Shown piece after piece: positions 6,885 to 16,740 of a stretch of DNA of 64,000 bases. Source of the stretch: an uncultured Bacteriovorax sp. GTDB lineage: Bacteria > Bdellovibrionota > Bacteriovoracia > Bacteriovoracales > Bacteriovoracaceae. The first letter of the stretch is position 1, and each line of letters starts with the position of its first letter. The notes under the pieces are model-generated. The model saw only the letters and a list, made by a program, of their open reading frames with translations, did no database searches and had not been told where the DNA came from. Both the position numbers and the translations under genes were made by a program. Where the stretch lies: the NCBI GenBank assembly GCA_946482295.1, contig CAMLRB010000001.1, positions 1 through 64,000 on the forward strand, read 5' to 3'.

Positions 6885-7984
6885 GAAAATAGATCGCTCA
6901 TAAGGGAATCGAGCATTAAAAATCCGTTGCTATTTAATCGTAAAAAATTAGGATCATAAGTTTTCAGATATCCCAGGGATTTCCATTTTCTGGAAACTTC
7001 ATCGAAGTGAGTAGGATGAGTGAAATCACTCCTGGACAAACCAATATCCGATCTTAAAGACATGTAGATTTTTTCCAGTACAAACTCTTTTTCAGTCAGC
7101 TTCTCTAACTCAACTTCCTCTTCTTGTGTTTTCCACTTATACCGAACTCTCTCTTCTGCTAAAAATCCTGTGGCTGAAGCTCCTAGCGCAGCGACTGTAT
7201 GCGAGCGCCAGTAGTTTAAATTATGTTGCGACTCTCTCTGTGGGAGTGAAAAATTGGAAACTTCATAATGATTAAAACCATTATTTTTTAAAAACTCTGC
7301 AGTCTTTAGATATTCATCATGAATCCAATCTTCATGAGGTAAAGTTGCATAGTGTTTATAATTGCTTTTAACTGTAAGAATGTAGACGCTAAAATGCTGA
7401 GGATTAAATTTTAAAACTTGCTTAAGTTCATCTTCAATATTTCGCCCTTGCTTATCAGAAGAGGGCAGGCCAAGCATAAAATCGACCGAAAAATTAGATT
7501 TTTTTTTAGAAAAAAATTCTAAAGTCTCGAAAACATCATCAACATTGTGGGTTCTATCAAGTAGTGGAAGTAACTTTCCATTCAACGTTTGCACACCAAT
7601 TGAAAAGCGATTAACCCCAATCTTTTCGAATTTTTCAATTCCTTTCTCTGTCCATGCTTTCGGATTTACTTCCAGGGTGAATTCACATTGTGGATCCAAC
7701 GACATTTTTCGATCGCGTAAAAACTGACCTAAAAATTCAGCACCACTTTCTCCCCACAAAGAAGGGGTTCCTCCACCAATGTAGAGGGTCTTTAGGGGCA
7801 CAAAAGAATAACCATACTCTTTGGTCAGGATTTCATGTCTTTTAAAACTTCTAATGAGAAACTGCTCAAAAAAATCCAAATCTGATTTGGATGCATCACT
7901 TTTGCGCTTAAAAAAATCGCAGTAATTGCATAGGTGCAAACAGAAAGGAAAGTGAATATAGAGAGAGTCTATTTTTTTTGTCAT
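6872..7984 (-). CDS. hemW: HemW-like radical SAM protein
   Basis: A 370-residue radical SAM protein of the HemN/HemW group. The N-terminus has YIHFPFCLHLCNYCDFF with the CX3CX2C cluster ligands C15, C19 and C22, the Tyr and Asp typical of the family, and GGGTPSLW near residue 72 for S-adenosylmethionine binding. A C-terminal HemW-type region follows with YEVSNF and a QHNLNYW segment. HemW is a heme chaperone, formerly called oxygen-independent coproporphyrinogen III oxidase-like. The length fits HemW, which is shorter than HemN. The gene stands alone on the minus strand, divergent from the M16 peptidase and convergent with the oxygenase. Participation in the neighbouring peptide pathway is unlikely, since HemW is a housekeeping protein. 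Confidence 0.85.
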   Translation of the reverse strand: MTKKIDSLYIHFPFCLHLCNYCDFFKRKSDASKSDLDFFEQFLIRSFKRHEILTKEYGYSFVPLKTLYIGGGTPSLWGESGAEFLGQFLRDRKMSLDPQCEFTLEVNPKAWTEKGIEKFEKIGVNRFSIGVQTLNGKLLPLLDRTHNVDDVFETLEFFSKKKSNFSVDFMLGLPSSDKQGRNIEDELKQVLKFNPQHFSVYILTVKSNYKHYATLPHEDWIHDEYLKTAEFLKNNGFNHYEVSNFSLPQRESQHNLNYWRSHTVAALGASATGFLAEERVRYKWKTQEEEVELEKLTEKEFVLEKIYMSLRSDIGLSRSDFTHPTHFDEVSRKWKSLGYLKTYDPNFLRLNSNGFLMLDSLMSDLFSYLE

Positions 7985-8025
7985 TTATCTCTAAAAATCA
8001 GTGAGGACATATTCCGTAAGAAGGC

Positions 8026-8031
8026 TATAAT
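8026..8031 (+). promoter_or_regulatory. Perfect -10 element upstream of the M16 peptidase gene
   Basis: TATAAT lies 36 bases before the ATG at 8067, in the 82-base divergent region between hemW and the peptidase. I see no good -35 at the expected distance. An AAAGGA Shine-Dalgarno sits just before the start codon. Confidence 0.4.
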
Positions 8032-8066
8032 GAACTTACCCAAAAGTTGGAGAAAAAGGAATCAAA

Positions 8067-10628
8067 ATGCAGCATCAACTTGTTACTCTTAAAAACAATC
8101 TAAAAACACTATTTGTTCACGCTCCTGGCTCGACAGCGGCAACTGTTCAAATGTGGTTTAGGGCCGGTAGTGCTCTTGAAAAATATGATCATGAAGGTAT
8201 CGCTCACTTTTTGGAACACATGTTCTTCAAAGGAACTGAAACACGCCCGGGAGCTCAAATTGCCTTCGAAGTTGAATCTTTTGGTGGTGAAATCAATGCA
8301 TTCACATCCTTTGATTACACATGCTATTACATCAACAGTCCGTCAGATAAACTTAAGGATTCTACTAATATTTTGATGGATATGGTTGCTAATCCTATGT
8401 TCAGAGAAGAAGATCTTATTCCCGAGCGCGGTGTTGTATTTGAAGAATTTCGTCGATCAATAGATAGTCCAAGCCAATTTGCTTTTGGAAAACTTCAAAA
8501 CTCTGCTTTTGATGGTCCCTATGCCCATCAAATTTTAGGCCGCGAAGATACTATTAAGAATTTTTCAATCGATCAGCTGAACTATTTTAGAAATAATTTC
8601 TATAACCTTTCGAATTCGATGTTGATTGTTGCTGGCGATTTATCAAATCGTGAAGAAATTGAAAAAGTAATCGAACAATATAAATTGCCTGAAGGACCAG
8701 AGAGCTCATTTCCAGAATTCGAGCTTAAAAGTAAACCCACTGTTGATGTTCACCAAAAAGAAGTTGGTATGGCCACACTGACTATGGTCTTAAAAGCACC
8801 ACATTACAATGAAAGAGAGGCCGCAAGTGAAGACTTGGCCATCAATTGTTTAGGATACGGAGAAACTTCTCGACTCTATAAAACACTCGTCCTAGATAAA
8901 ACCTTAGCAAACGTTGCTTCTGCTTCGACGATGTTTATGGCCCACGGTGGAGCCCACTTCATTCGTCTTGTCTTTCCTCATAAAAATATGAATGAAGTCC
9001 TTAAGCGTTTTTTACATACTGTGGAGACAGCGCTAAAAGATGGCTTGGCAGTAGATGAAGTTCAAAAAATTAAAAATCAATATCTCTCATCAAAAGTTTA
9101 CGAACTTGAATCAATTGAATCTTTTTCTTTTTCATTTGGTCATAGTTATGCTCAGAACGGAGATATTAAGTGCGAGGAAGAATTTATTGATAGGATTAAA
9201 TCCACTCATCCAAGCGCAGTAAACCATTCTTTGAAAAATATTTTCTCAAAAAACTTTCATTTAAGTCTTCAGCTTCCTAAGGAAGCAAACAGCGAACAGG
9301 CAAAAAAAACACTTAATCAGTTTCAAACTCAATTGGCTAAAATTCGCACAAATCTTTCAGCGAAAGCGACTAATAAATATAAAATTGAAACTTCTGATTA
9401 TGACCAACAAGTCAAACTAATCAAAATTAAACCTGGTATTTCGTTGGTATACCGTCGAAATGAAATGACTCCAACTTTTGTGCTTCAAGCTTATTTGAGA
9501 GGCGGTTTGACCGAAGAGACAGCTAAAAATAATGGATACTATCATTTCATTAGTTCGATGCTGACTAAGGGGCACAGTAAAATCAGTTACGAAAAAATTA
9601 AACAAGAGTTGGAAGAAAAATCTTCAAACATCAATGGATTTGCAGGTAAAAACGCCTACGGATTATTAGTGCATGGACTCTCAGAGCATTTCCTCAGTCT
9701 CTTAAAGCATTTTTCTGGCGCTCTCTTAAGGCCAGACATGCCCCAAAAGTATCTCAACCATGAAAAACAACTTTCATTAAGATCACTTGTTAATCAAAAA
9801 CAAGATCCGGTTAAACAATGCTTTAAGGAAGCGCAAAAGCTCTTTTTTGGAACGCATCCTTATGCTTTAAATCCTCTTGGAACTAATGAATCTATAAAAC
9901 AAGTTACTCAAAAAAAGATCTTAGATACACATAAGAAAAATCTAAAATCGAAAGAAATGCTCATTTCTTACTGTGGAGATGCTTCGCTGGAAGAAGTTTT
10001 AGAAAACTTAAAACCTCTTTTTGATGCACTACCGGCGAGAAAGAGCACAAAAGTTCAATTCAAGAAATACAAGTCTACAACTGGTGCTGAACGATTTATC
10101 AAGTTTGATCGTGAGCAAACTCAAATCTTCTATGGAATTCCTTGTGGAAAAATGGGTTCACCAGAAAACTTATATTTAAAGATGCTAACAACTCACCTCT
10201 CTGGTCAATCTTCGGAACTTTTTGTTGAAGTTAGAGACAAACAAGGACTTTGTTATTCTGCTCAGCCTGTTCATTTCTCTGCGATTGAAGGTGGCTACTT
10301 TGGAATTTACATGGCATCTGGGCATGACAAAGTCCCAAAAGCTCTGGTTGCGATCAAAGAACTGATTAACAAAATTAAAGAAAATGGCTTACCAGAAGAA
10401 GATTTTTTGAGAATCAAGACAATGATCAAAGGGCAGAATTTGATTAACGTTCAAACAAACGAAGATTACGCCAGCATATATTCAGTTCCAGTACTTCAAT
10501 CTCAAGGGCTGGATTATTACTATCGTGGAAACAATGAGATTGAAAATTTAAAGCACGATGATTTCCAAAAAAATATCAAAAAGATACTTTCTCAAAAATG
10601 GAACACGATCTTAGTTGGTAGAGAATAA
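8067..10628 (+). CDS. M16-family zinc metallopeptidase, two fused domains
   Basis: An 853-residue protein with two tandem M16 (pitrilysin/insulinase-type) halves. The N-terminal half has the inverted zinc motif HXXEH as H47-F-L-E50-H51 with a downstream Glu-rich segment GVVFEEFRR that supplies the third ligand. The second half, from about residue 460, lacks HXXEH and would be the inactive clamp half. It keeps the RDKQGLCYSAQP segment typical of the C-terminal domain. No signal peptide is seen, so it is probably cytoplasmic, although some relatives are exported without an obvious signal. M16 enzymes degrade short peptides and processed leader or signal peptides, so removal of a RiPP leader is conceivable given the locus 2 kb away, but nothing ties them. 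The gene stands alone and ends in a hairpin. Confidence 0.85.
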   Translation: MQHQLVTLKNNLKTLFVHAPGSTAATVQMWFRAGSALEKYDHEGIAHFLEHMFFKGTETRPGAQIAFEVESFGGEINAFTSFDYTCYYINSPSDKLKDSTNILMDMVANPMFREEDLIPERGVVFEEFRRSIDSPSQFAFGKLQNSAFDGPYAHQILGREDTIKNFSIDQLNYFRNNFYNLSNSMLIVAGDLSNREEIEKVIEQYKLPEGPESSFPEFELKSKPTVDVHQKEVGMATLTMVLKAPHYNEREAASEDLAINCLGYGETSRLYKTLVLDKTLANVASASTMFMAHGGAHFIRLVFPHKNMNEVLKRFLHTVETALKDGLAVDEVQKIKNQYLSSKVYELESIESFSFSFGHSYAQNGDIKCEEEFIDRIKSTHPSAVNHSLKNIFSKNFHLSLQLPKEANSEQAKKTLNQFQTQLAKIRTNLSAKATNKYKIETSDYDQQVKLIKIKPGISLVYRRNEMTPTFVLQAYLRGGLTEETAKNNGYYHFISSMLTKGHSKISYEKIKQELEEKSSNINGFAGKNAYGLLVHGLSEHFLSLLKHFSGALLRPDMPQKYLNHEKQLSLRSLVNQKQDPVKQCFKEAQKLFFGTHPYALNPLGTNESIKQVTQKKILDTHKKNLKSKEMLISYCGDASLEEVLENLKPLFDALPARKSTKVQFKKYKSTTGAERFIKFDREQTQIFYGIPCGKMGSPENLYLKMLTTHLSGQSSELFVEVRDKQGLCYSAQPVHFSAIEGGYFGIYMASGHDKVPKALVAIKELINKIKENGLPEEDFLRIKTMIKGQNLINVQTNEDYASIYSVPVLQSQGLDYYYRGNNEIENLKHDDFQKNIKKILSQKWNTILVGRE

Positions 10629-10630
10629 AT

Positions 10631-11167
10631 TTAAGAGACCTTCCGTTGCGGTAAAATTAACCACGGAAGGTCTTTATCACTTTCAGCTGAATACTTTTTT
10701 GCTACAAAATTCATGAGTAACGTCACATCACTGAAAGATTGTGCCATCATTTTGTAAAATGAAGGTATGTCATAAGCTGCGGGCATAAATGAGTTTAATC
10801 TCCCGTAAGCAATTACTCCCAAATCCTGATAATAGTTCACGTCAATAATCTTTCGATTAAGCGAATCAGCAAAATAACCACAAATGAGAAGCGAGGTTTC
10901 AGCAATATCTTTTAGAATTTGTTTTTGCTTTTCTTTTGGGAATTGGCTCGATTCTAAAAGTTTAATCCCCAGAATTTTTTCTTTTGCTTTGCCGTTAACT
11001 TGCTCAAAAAATTTTTCTGACACACCGTAATTATCCATGACAAGGCTTGAATAATAGATGGTCTCATTGGGCAATGGTCGAAGTGATTTTTTGTTAAATT
11101 CCTGAAGATGGTCGTAGAAAAAAACCTGTAAGCTACTTTCAAGGACGAGATCACTCTTTTGACTCAT
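10631..11167 (-). CDS. Conserved-looking protein of unknown function
   Basis: A 178-residue soluble protein, mainly helical in appearance, without signal peptide, membrane helix or a motif I recognise. The ATG at 11167 is preceded by AGGAGAAGTGTC, a good Shine-Dalgarno. It is divergent from the methylmalonyl-CoA mutase gene (111-base gap) and convergent with the M16 peptidase gene, ending 3 bases from it. Its last codons lie inside the inverted repeat 10635-10673 that could terminate both genes. Codon use resembles its neighbours, so there is no sign of transfer. No function is proposed. Confidence 0.75.
   Translation of the reverse strand: MSQKSDLVLESSLQVFFYDHLQEFNKKSLRPLPNETIYYSSLVMDNYGVSEKFFEQVNGKAKEKILGIKLLESSQFPKEKQKQILKDIAETSLLICGYFADSLNRKIIDVNYYQDLGVIAYGRLNSFMPAAYDIPSFYKMMAQSFSDVTLLMNFVAKKYSAESDKDLPWLILPQRKVS
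10635..10673. terminator. Inverted repeat, possible bidirectional terminator
   Basis: AGACCTTCCGT (10635-10645) pairs perfectly with ACGGAAGGTCT (10663-10673), and GGT/ACC can pair further inside. It starts 7 bases after the peptidase stop and covers the last codons of the minus-strand gene. T-runs after the stem are short in both directions, so the strength is uncertain. Confidence 0.5.
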
Positions 11168-11278
11168 GAGACACTTCTCCTAGAGATTCCCCACTGAATG
11201 ACAGGGCCATATTAAATTTTACTTCATTTACCATCTCTTCTAAAATGGAGGAAATTATTTCCCTACCAGGATTGATCA

Positions 11279-13423
11279 ATGTCATTGGAAAAAAACATAA
11301 ACGATTGGAAGAAGCTCGTTGAAAAAGAAACTAAAGGTAAGTCAGCAGAAGTTCTATCTTGGAACAGTCCAGAAGGTATTATTGTAAAGCCTCTTTATAC
11401 TAAAGCGGATATAGAAAAAATCGATTTCGTAGACAGCATGCCAGGCTTTGGCCCCTATGTTCGTGGCCCAAAGGCCACTATGTATACTGGAAGACCTTGG
11501 ACGATTAGACAGTACGCTGGTTTTTCAACGGCAGAAGAATCAAATGCATTTTATCGCCGATCACTCGCAGCTGGAGGACAAGGTGTCTCTGTTGCTTTCG
11601 ATTTAGCCACCCACAGAGGATATGATTCTGATCATCCACGTGTTAGTGGCGATGTTGGTAAGGCGGGCGTGGCCATTGATTCTGTTGAAGACATGAAAAT
11701 TCTTTTCGATGGAATACCACTCGATAAAGTTTCTGTTTCTATGACGATGAACGGTGCGGTACTACCTATTCTTGCGAATTATATTGTCGCTGCCGAAGAA
11801 CAAGGTGTGACACCAGACAAACTTTCAGGAACTATTCAAAATGATATCTTGAAAGAGTTTATGGTTAGAAACACATATATTTTTCCACCTAAACCTTCGA
11901 TGAAAATCATTGCAGACATTTTTGCTTACACATCTAAGCATATGCCGAAATACAATTCGATTTCAATTTCTGGTTATCATATGCAGGAAGCAGGAGCAGA
12001 CGCTGCTTTGGAACTTGCATATACTCTTGCAGATGGAAAAGAGTATATTGAAACAGCTCTTCGCTCAGGATTATCGATTGATGATTTCGCTCCTCGACTT
12101 TCATTCTTCTTCGGAATCGGAATGAATTTTTATATGGAGATTGCAAAACTTAGAGCTGCAAGACTTTTGTGGCATAAAATTGTTTCGAAATATAATCCAA
12201 CAAAAGAAGATTCAAAAATTCTCAGAACTCATTGCCAAACTTCTGGCTGGTCTTTAACTGAGCAAGATCCATACAACAACATTATTAGAACAACCGTTGA
12301 AGCCATGGCCGCGGTTTTCGGCGGAACACAATCGCTCCACACGAATTCATTTGATGAAGCCATTGCTCTTCCAACTGACTTTTCAGCTCGTATAGCACGT
12401 AATACTCAAATCATTCTTCAAGAAGAAACGAACATTACTAAAGTAGTTGATCCTTGGGGCGGCTCTTTCATGATGGAATCGCTCACAAAAGATATTTCAG
12501 ACAAAGCTTGGGCCATGATTGAAGAAATTGAAAAACTTGGCGGAATGGCGAAAGCGATTGAAACCGGGATGCCTAAACTCAACATCGAACAATCAGCTGC
12601 AAAGAAACAGGCTCGAATTGATAAGGGACTTGATACAATCGTTGGCGTCAACAAGTATCGCCTTAAAAATGAAGATGAAATAGAGATTTTGGAAATTGAT
12701 AACCACAAAGTACGTGAGAGCCAACTTAAACGACTAGATCATTTACGTCATAATCGAGATGATGCAAAAGTAATGGACGCTCTTCAGGCACTCACTCGTT
12801 ATGCTGAAACCGGCGAGGGAAATGCTTTGGAATTAGCCATCACTGCTGCTCGATTGAGAGCTTCAGTTGGTGAAATAACTTATGCATTAGAAAAAGTTTG
12901 GGGACGATATAGTGCTACTACTCAAACTGTCTCTGGAGTTTATGGACATTCATACGACATGAATAATGCACAGGAAACAAAGATGATTAAAGAAATGATC
13001 GAAGCCTTTATTGCGAAAGAAGGAAGAAGACCAAGAATTCTTATTTCCAAAATGGGCCAAGATGGTCACGACCGTGGAGCAAAAGTAGTTGCCACTGGCT
13101 TGGCCGACTTAGGATTTGACGTAGATCTTTCCCCTCTTTTCTCAACTCCACAAGAAGTTGTTAAACAGGCCATTGAAAACGATGTGCATTTTGTAGCATC
13201 GTCGTCGTTGGCGGCTGGACATAAAACTCTTATCCCAGAACTTGTAAAAGAATTAAAATCTCAAGGAGCTGATGACATAATTGTTGTCGCTGGTGGAGTC
13301 ATTCCTAAACAAGATTATGATTTTTTATTTAAAGCTGGTGTTAGTAGAATCTTTGGACCTGGAACAACTATTCCTTATTGTGCAGAAGAGCTGTTAAAAG
13401 CTTATCAGGAAAAACGTTCATGA
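11279..13423 (+). CDS. scpA: Methylmalonyl-CoA mutase
   Basis: A 714-residue mutase with both the catalytic TIM barrel and the C-terminal cobalamin domain in one chain, the usual length for the large subunit or homodimeric type. Near residue 60 it has [20 protein letters not shown], the CoA-binding entrance, then [20 protein letters not shown], and [16 protein letters not shown] near 223. The base-off B12 motif DXHXXG is D595-G-H597-D-R-G. It interconverts succinyl-CoA and R-methylmalonyl-CoA. The next gene, meaB, overlaps it by 3 bases, and the three propionyl-CoA carboxylase genes lie at 22614-26134, so the window encodes most of the propionate to succinyl-CoA route. No methylmalonyl-CoA epimerase is seen here. 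Confidence 0.95.
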   Translation: MSLEKNINDWKKLVEKETKGKSAEVLSWNSPEGIIVKPLYTKADIEKIDFVDSMPGFGPYVRGPKATMYTGRPWTIRQYAGFSTAEESNAFYRRSLAAGGQGVSVAFDLATHRGYDSDHPRVSGDVGKAGVAIDSVEDMKILFDGIPLDKVSVSMTMNGAVLPILANYIVAAEEQGVTPDKLSGTIQNDILKEFMVRNTYIFPPKPSMKIIADIFAYTSKHMPKYNSISISGYHMQEAGADAALELAYTLADGKEYIETALRSGLSIDDFAPRLSFFFGIGMNFYMEIAKLRAARLLWHKIVSKYNPTKEDSKILRTHCQTSGWSLTEQDPYNNIIRTTVEAMAAVFGGTQSLHTNSFDEAIALPTDFSARIARNTQIILQEETNITKVVDPWGGSFMMESLTKDISDKAWAMIEEIEKLGGMAKAIETGMPKLNIEQSAAKKQARIDKGLDTIVGVNKYRLKNEDEIEILEIDNHKVRESQLKRLDHLRHNRDDAKVMDALQALTRYAETGEGNALELAITAARLRASVGEITYALEKVWGRYSATTQTVSGVYGHSYDMNNAQETKMIKEMIEAFIAKEGRRPRILISKMGQDGHDRGAKVVATGLADLGFDVDLSPLFSTPQEVVKQAIENDVHFVASSSLAAGHKTLIPELVKELKSQGADDIIVVAGGVIPKQDYDFLFKAGVSRIFGPGTTIPYCAEELLKAYQEKRS

Positions 13424-14382
13424 AAATTGAGCTTGAAAAGCTTTTAAAGGGCGATAGAAGAACTCTCGCAAAATCTATTACATTAGTTGAGAGCTCACTC
13501 CCTGCTGATAACCTAGAGGCTCAAGAGCTACTTAAAAACGTGCTTCCCCATTCCGGAAAGAGTTTTAGAATTGGAATTACGGGTGTACCGGGTGTCGGTA
13601 AATCAACTTTCATTGAAAACTTTGGTCTTCACCTGATCGCTCAAGGCCATAAAGTCGCTGTATTGGCCATTGATCCAAGCTCTCCTTTATCCGGTGGATC
13701 TATTCTTGGTGACAAAACAAGAATGGAACTTCTCTCTCAAAATCCCCGTTCATTCATCAGACCTTCCCCTAGTTCAGGTTTTCTTGGAGGAGTTGCTCAA
13801 AAAACTCGTGAAAGTATTCTTCTTTGTGAAGCAGCTGGTTTCGATATCATCCTTGTTGAAACTGTTGGTGTTGGCCAATCTGAATACGAAGCTGCCGGCA
13901 TGGTTGATTTTTTTTCAATCCTTATGCTTCCAAATGCAGGCGACGAGCTACAAGGAATTAAAAAAGGCATCCTTGAATTGGCCGATGCAATCATTATCAA
14001 TAAAGCCGATGGTGAACTACTTCCTCTAGCATTAAAGGCTGAAGCCCAATACGGAAGTGCTATGGAATTCATAAAACCTAATACGAACTGGAAACCAAGA
14101 ACTGTTCATTGCAGCGCCTTGAAAAAAATCAATCTTGATAAAATATACGCAATGATGATGGAATACAAATCTCAAACTACTCTGAATGGATACTTTTCAC
14201 AAAAACGATTACTCCAGAATAAAAATTGGTTCAACAAATTGGTTCATGAATTGTTAGAACTCAAAATTAATTCAAATGAATCACTCAAAAAGAAAAAGCA
14301 AAAAATTGAAGATAATGTATGCACTGGAAGCAAACTACCATTGCAAGCAGCTAAAGAGTACATAGATCTGTTATTGGATTAA
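13420..14382 (+). CDS. meaB: Methylmalonyl-CoA mutase-associated GTPase MeaB
   Basis: A 320-residue G3E-family P-loop GTPase. The start is ATG 13420, which overlaps the mutase TGA and has AGGA 9 bases upstream; a longer in-frame reading inside the mutase gene has no such support. Walker A is GVPGVGKST (55-63), then [20 protein letters not shown], the switch segment ETVGVGQSE and the base-specificity NKAD. MeaB proteins gate loading of adenosylcobalamin into methylmalonyl-CoA mutase and protect it from inactivation, and the coupled gene order fits this. Confidence 0.93.
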   Translation: MKIELEKLLKGDRRTLAKSITLVESSLPADNLEAQELLKNVLPHSGKSFRIGITGVPGVGKSTFIENFGLHLIAQGHKVAVLAIDPSSPLSGGSILGDKTRMELLSQNPRSFIRPSPSSGFLGGVAQKTRESILLCEAAGFDIILVETVGVGQSEYEAAGMVDFFSILMLPNAGDELQGIKKGILELADAIIINKADGELLPLALKAEAQYGSAMEFIKPNTNWKPRTVHCSALKKINLDKIYAMMMEYKSQTTLNGYFSQKRLLQNKNWFNKLVHELLELKINSNESLKKKKQKIEDNVCTGSKLPLQAAKEYIDLLLD

Positions 14383-14396
14383 TTGGTTATAAACAT

Positions 14397-15392
14397 ATGA
14401 AGTATTTCGCGATTATTTTTTCAATATTATTAACCACTTTGTTAACAGAAGTTGGGCTGAGAGTATCAGGCATAGTAAAAACTTATACTGAAATTAATTA
14501 TGATGGGAAGTATGTTTCAACTTTCCAAGTAGCACCTTTCCCAACTCATACCAAACATACTCACAAAACAATCGATTTTGATTTTCCTGATATTACTTTA
14601 AATTCGCTGTCTATAAGAAGCCCGGAAATTTCATCCAAACAAAAAAATGAATTGCGAATTTTATTTTTGGGTGATTCATTTACTTTCGGTGTAGGCGCAC
14701 CAGATGAAAAAACTGTTGCTGAACAAGTTTCAAAATACCTAAAAAGAGATTTTCCTAATCAACATATATCAATTATTAATGGCGGTATTCCAGGTGGGGA
14801 CATCGTTAGCGAAGTTGAGTTTTTTCATCGCAAGCTACATGTATATGAACCTGATATTATATTTTATTTTTTAAACACATCAGATGTTTTAGACATTTCT
14901 TCCAAAGGAGGATTTGAAAGATATAAAAGAAAAAATGATGAACTATCTATGATTGAAACAATCTGGAAGCATTCACACTTTTTCAGAGCGGTAATGAGAG
15001 TAGGTTTCAAATGGAATTGGGACTTAAGATCTCCAGAAGAAGTTGAGATTAACAATCAAAATGCAATTAAAACCATTGCAAAAACAGCAAGTGAATTTCA
15101 AAAAGAGTTACTAAAATCCAATAGACCTTTTTATATTTTCTTCCATCCTTATCCATATGAACTTCAATATGGTGTTAAAAATGTTGAATTAAAAAATGAA
15201 ATTACTAAATACCCCAATGTTTTATTTATAGATCTATTTGGTGATTTTGAAATTAATTTTAAAAATTTGAACATTGATCAATTTTCATATCCAAACGATG
15301 GACATTTCAATATTTACGGTTATGAAAAATTCGCTGAAATTGTATATCCAAAGGTAAAAGAAATCGTAAAAAAATATTCATTAAGAAAATAA
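14397..15392 (+). CDS. Membrane-anchored SGNH-family hydrolase
   Basis: A 331-residue protein with an N-terminal hydrophobic segment (about residues 3-20) that should anchor it so the catalytic part faces the periplasm. The SGNH blocks are visible: LFLGDSFTFGVG (90-100, nucleophile S94), NGGIPGGD (block II Gly), LNTSD (block III Asn) and NDGHFN with D301 and H303 near the C-terminus. Family members remove or transfer acyl groups on lipids, glycans or peptidoglycan. It follows meaB by 14 bases and could be read through from it, but it is more AT-rich and unrelated in function. Its end overlaps the convergent radical SAM gene by 12 bases. Substrate is unknown; a surface glycan ester is plausible given the nearby radical SAM and transferase-like genes. 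Confidence 0.75.
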   Translation: MKYFAIIFSILLTTLLTEVGLRVSGIVKTYTEINYDGKYVSTFQVAPFPTHTKHTHKTIDFDFPDITLNSLSIRSPEISSKQKNELRILFLGDSFTFGVGAPDEKTVAEQVSKYLKRDFPNQHISIINGGIPGGDIVSEVEFFHRKLHVYEPDIIFYFLNTSDVLDISSKGGFERYKRKNDELSMIETIWKHSHFFRAVMRVGFKWNWDLRSPEEVEINNQNAIKTIAKTASEFQKELLKSNRPFYIFFHPYPYELQYGVKNVELKNEITKYPNVLFIDLFGDFEINFKNLNIDQFSYPNDGHFNIYGYEKFAEIVYPKVKEIVKKYSLRK

Positions 15393-16667
15393 GTCGGTAT
15401 GCTTTTTAAGAAGATCATGAAGCTCTGGCAACTCTGATTCCATCTTAACGCCTTTGATGTTATCCATGTTTCCATTGATTCTTTTGAACAGTGAAAGTTG
15501 ATCAGAAGTATTTTTCTGGTTCATAAAGTTTAGGACTTGCAGAATATTTTCGGCCAAATATTTGTGTCTTTCAGGCAACTCATCTTTAAGTTCGTCATAG
15601 AGCTTCGTTAATCTTTCAGTTGCAACAACCTTTATCTCATCAGGTAACACGCTTGATTGTAGGTAACTAGGAATGTGAAGATTAATAAGATTTGCAGCAG
15701 GAACAACCTTTTTAAATTTCTTTAAATAAGCAAAAAGATTTGGCAGATCTAAAATGTTATAAATTTGTACCGTACAAGAAAGTAGAATTTCTTCCAGTTG
15801 ATATTTTTCTGCATTCTGATCAAGGAACGTGAGATTTCTATCTAGGACATCCCATTTTGAGGGATGGCGGATATAATCATTCACGGGACCAAAACCATCT
15901 ACGGAACAAAGTAATCGTACCGCTTTAAAACCTCTCCACAACTCAAGAATATTTTCAGGCAGTTTTGTGAGGTTTGTGTTGTAAGTAAGAGTAATATTTT
16001 TAGCGTACCCACTATCAATGCAGTACTTCAACATTCTCGCCATTTGAGGAGTGATGAGAGGTTCGCCACCCGCAAAGTGAAGATGTTCTGCATGTTCTAG
16101 TTTTTGTTTGAACTCTTGAAAGAGGTGATCTTTTTCGATCCAGTCGAAACTCTCGAGCTCTTTTCTTCGCTCTGGTGACATCATCTCATTGTCGATTTTG
16201 ACGTTATTCCATTCTTTTAACCACGCAGTCGATGAATGGGGTCCACACATACGACATTGTAAATTACATAGATTTCCTAAGCGATAATCAATGGATTTAA
16301 ATTTGACTGGGATTGTTCCGTCAGGCTTTGTCTGAAGAACTGATTCAACTATGACATGATCGTAATTTTTATTTTCGATCATTCTGCGACTTACGCCATT
16401 ATCCAATTCAGTGACCAAACAACGTGCGCAAACAGGATTCCATTTGCCTTCCATCATGTCTCTGCGGACTTTTTTCATGAATTCTGAATTCATGACTTCA
16501 TCTAGGCTGGGTTTGTCTTTGATATTGAAGTACTTACCATCGTTAGACTTGATAGCACGGTGATGTTCTTCGCTTGTACAGCATACCTGATAGTTTCCGT
16601 CACTATTCACGAAACTGTGAATCCAGGGAAGGATACAAAATGCTTTTTCGATTGGTTTTTCGTCCAT
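15381..16667 (-). CDS. Twitch-domain radical SAM protein (1)
   Basis: A 428-residue protein with an N-terminal auxiliary Cys domain and then a radical SAM barrel. The N-terminal part has FCILPWIHSF (C11), VCC (C29, C30) and CARC (C80, C83), a twitch/SPASM-like set for an extra iron-sulfur cluster. The barrel carries LCNLQCRMC (C134, C138, C141) and HFAGGEPLIT for SAM binding. This arrangement, with the auxiliary domain before the barrel, is typical of the family named twitch domain-containing radical SAM protein, for which I know no established substrate. It is the only minus-strand gene in this cluster, divergent from a relative at 16741 with 73 bases between, and probably acts on the same pathway. 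Confidence 0.85.
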   Translation of the reverse strand: MDEKPIEKAFCILPWIHSFVNSDGNYQVCCTSEEHHRAIKSNDGKYFNIKDKPSLDEVMNSEFMKKVRRDMMEGKWNPVCARCLVTELDNGVSRRMIENKNYDHVIVESVLQTKPDGTIPVKFKSIDYRLGNLCNLQCRMCGPHSSTAWLKEWNNVKIDNEMMSPERRKELESFDWIEKDHLFQEFKQKLEHAEHLHFAGGEPLITPQMARMLKYCIDSGYAKNITLTYNTNLTKLPENILELWRGFKAVRLLCSVDGFGPVNDYIRHPSKWDVLDRNLTFLDQNAEKYQLEEILLSCTVQIYNILDLPNLFAYLKKFKKVVPAANLINLHIPSYLQSSVLPDEIKVVATERLTKLYDELKDELPERHKYLAENILQVLNFMNQKNTSDQLSLFKRINGNMDNIKGVKMESELPELHDLLKKHTDLFS

Positions 16668-16740
16668 GCTTAACCTAAAATTGTCTTACGTTTTAATGAT
16701 TAACTATCAGTGCTAATTAGGCTAGTCTTAATTATAGTTG

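Noticed and set aside
8067..10628. The M16 peptidase as the leader peptidase of the RiPP-like operon
   Set aside because: It is in a separate transcription unit beyond hemW, and stand-alone M16 genes are common housekeeping genes. Kept only as a remote possibility in the gene entry.
11934..12146. Short antisense ORFs inside the methylmalonyl-CoA mutase gene
   Set aside because: They follow from the codon use of the mutase and lack ribosome sites.
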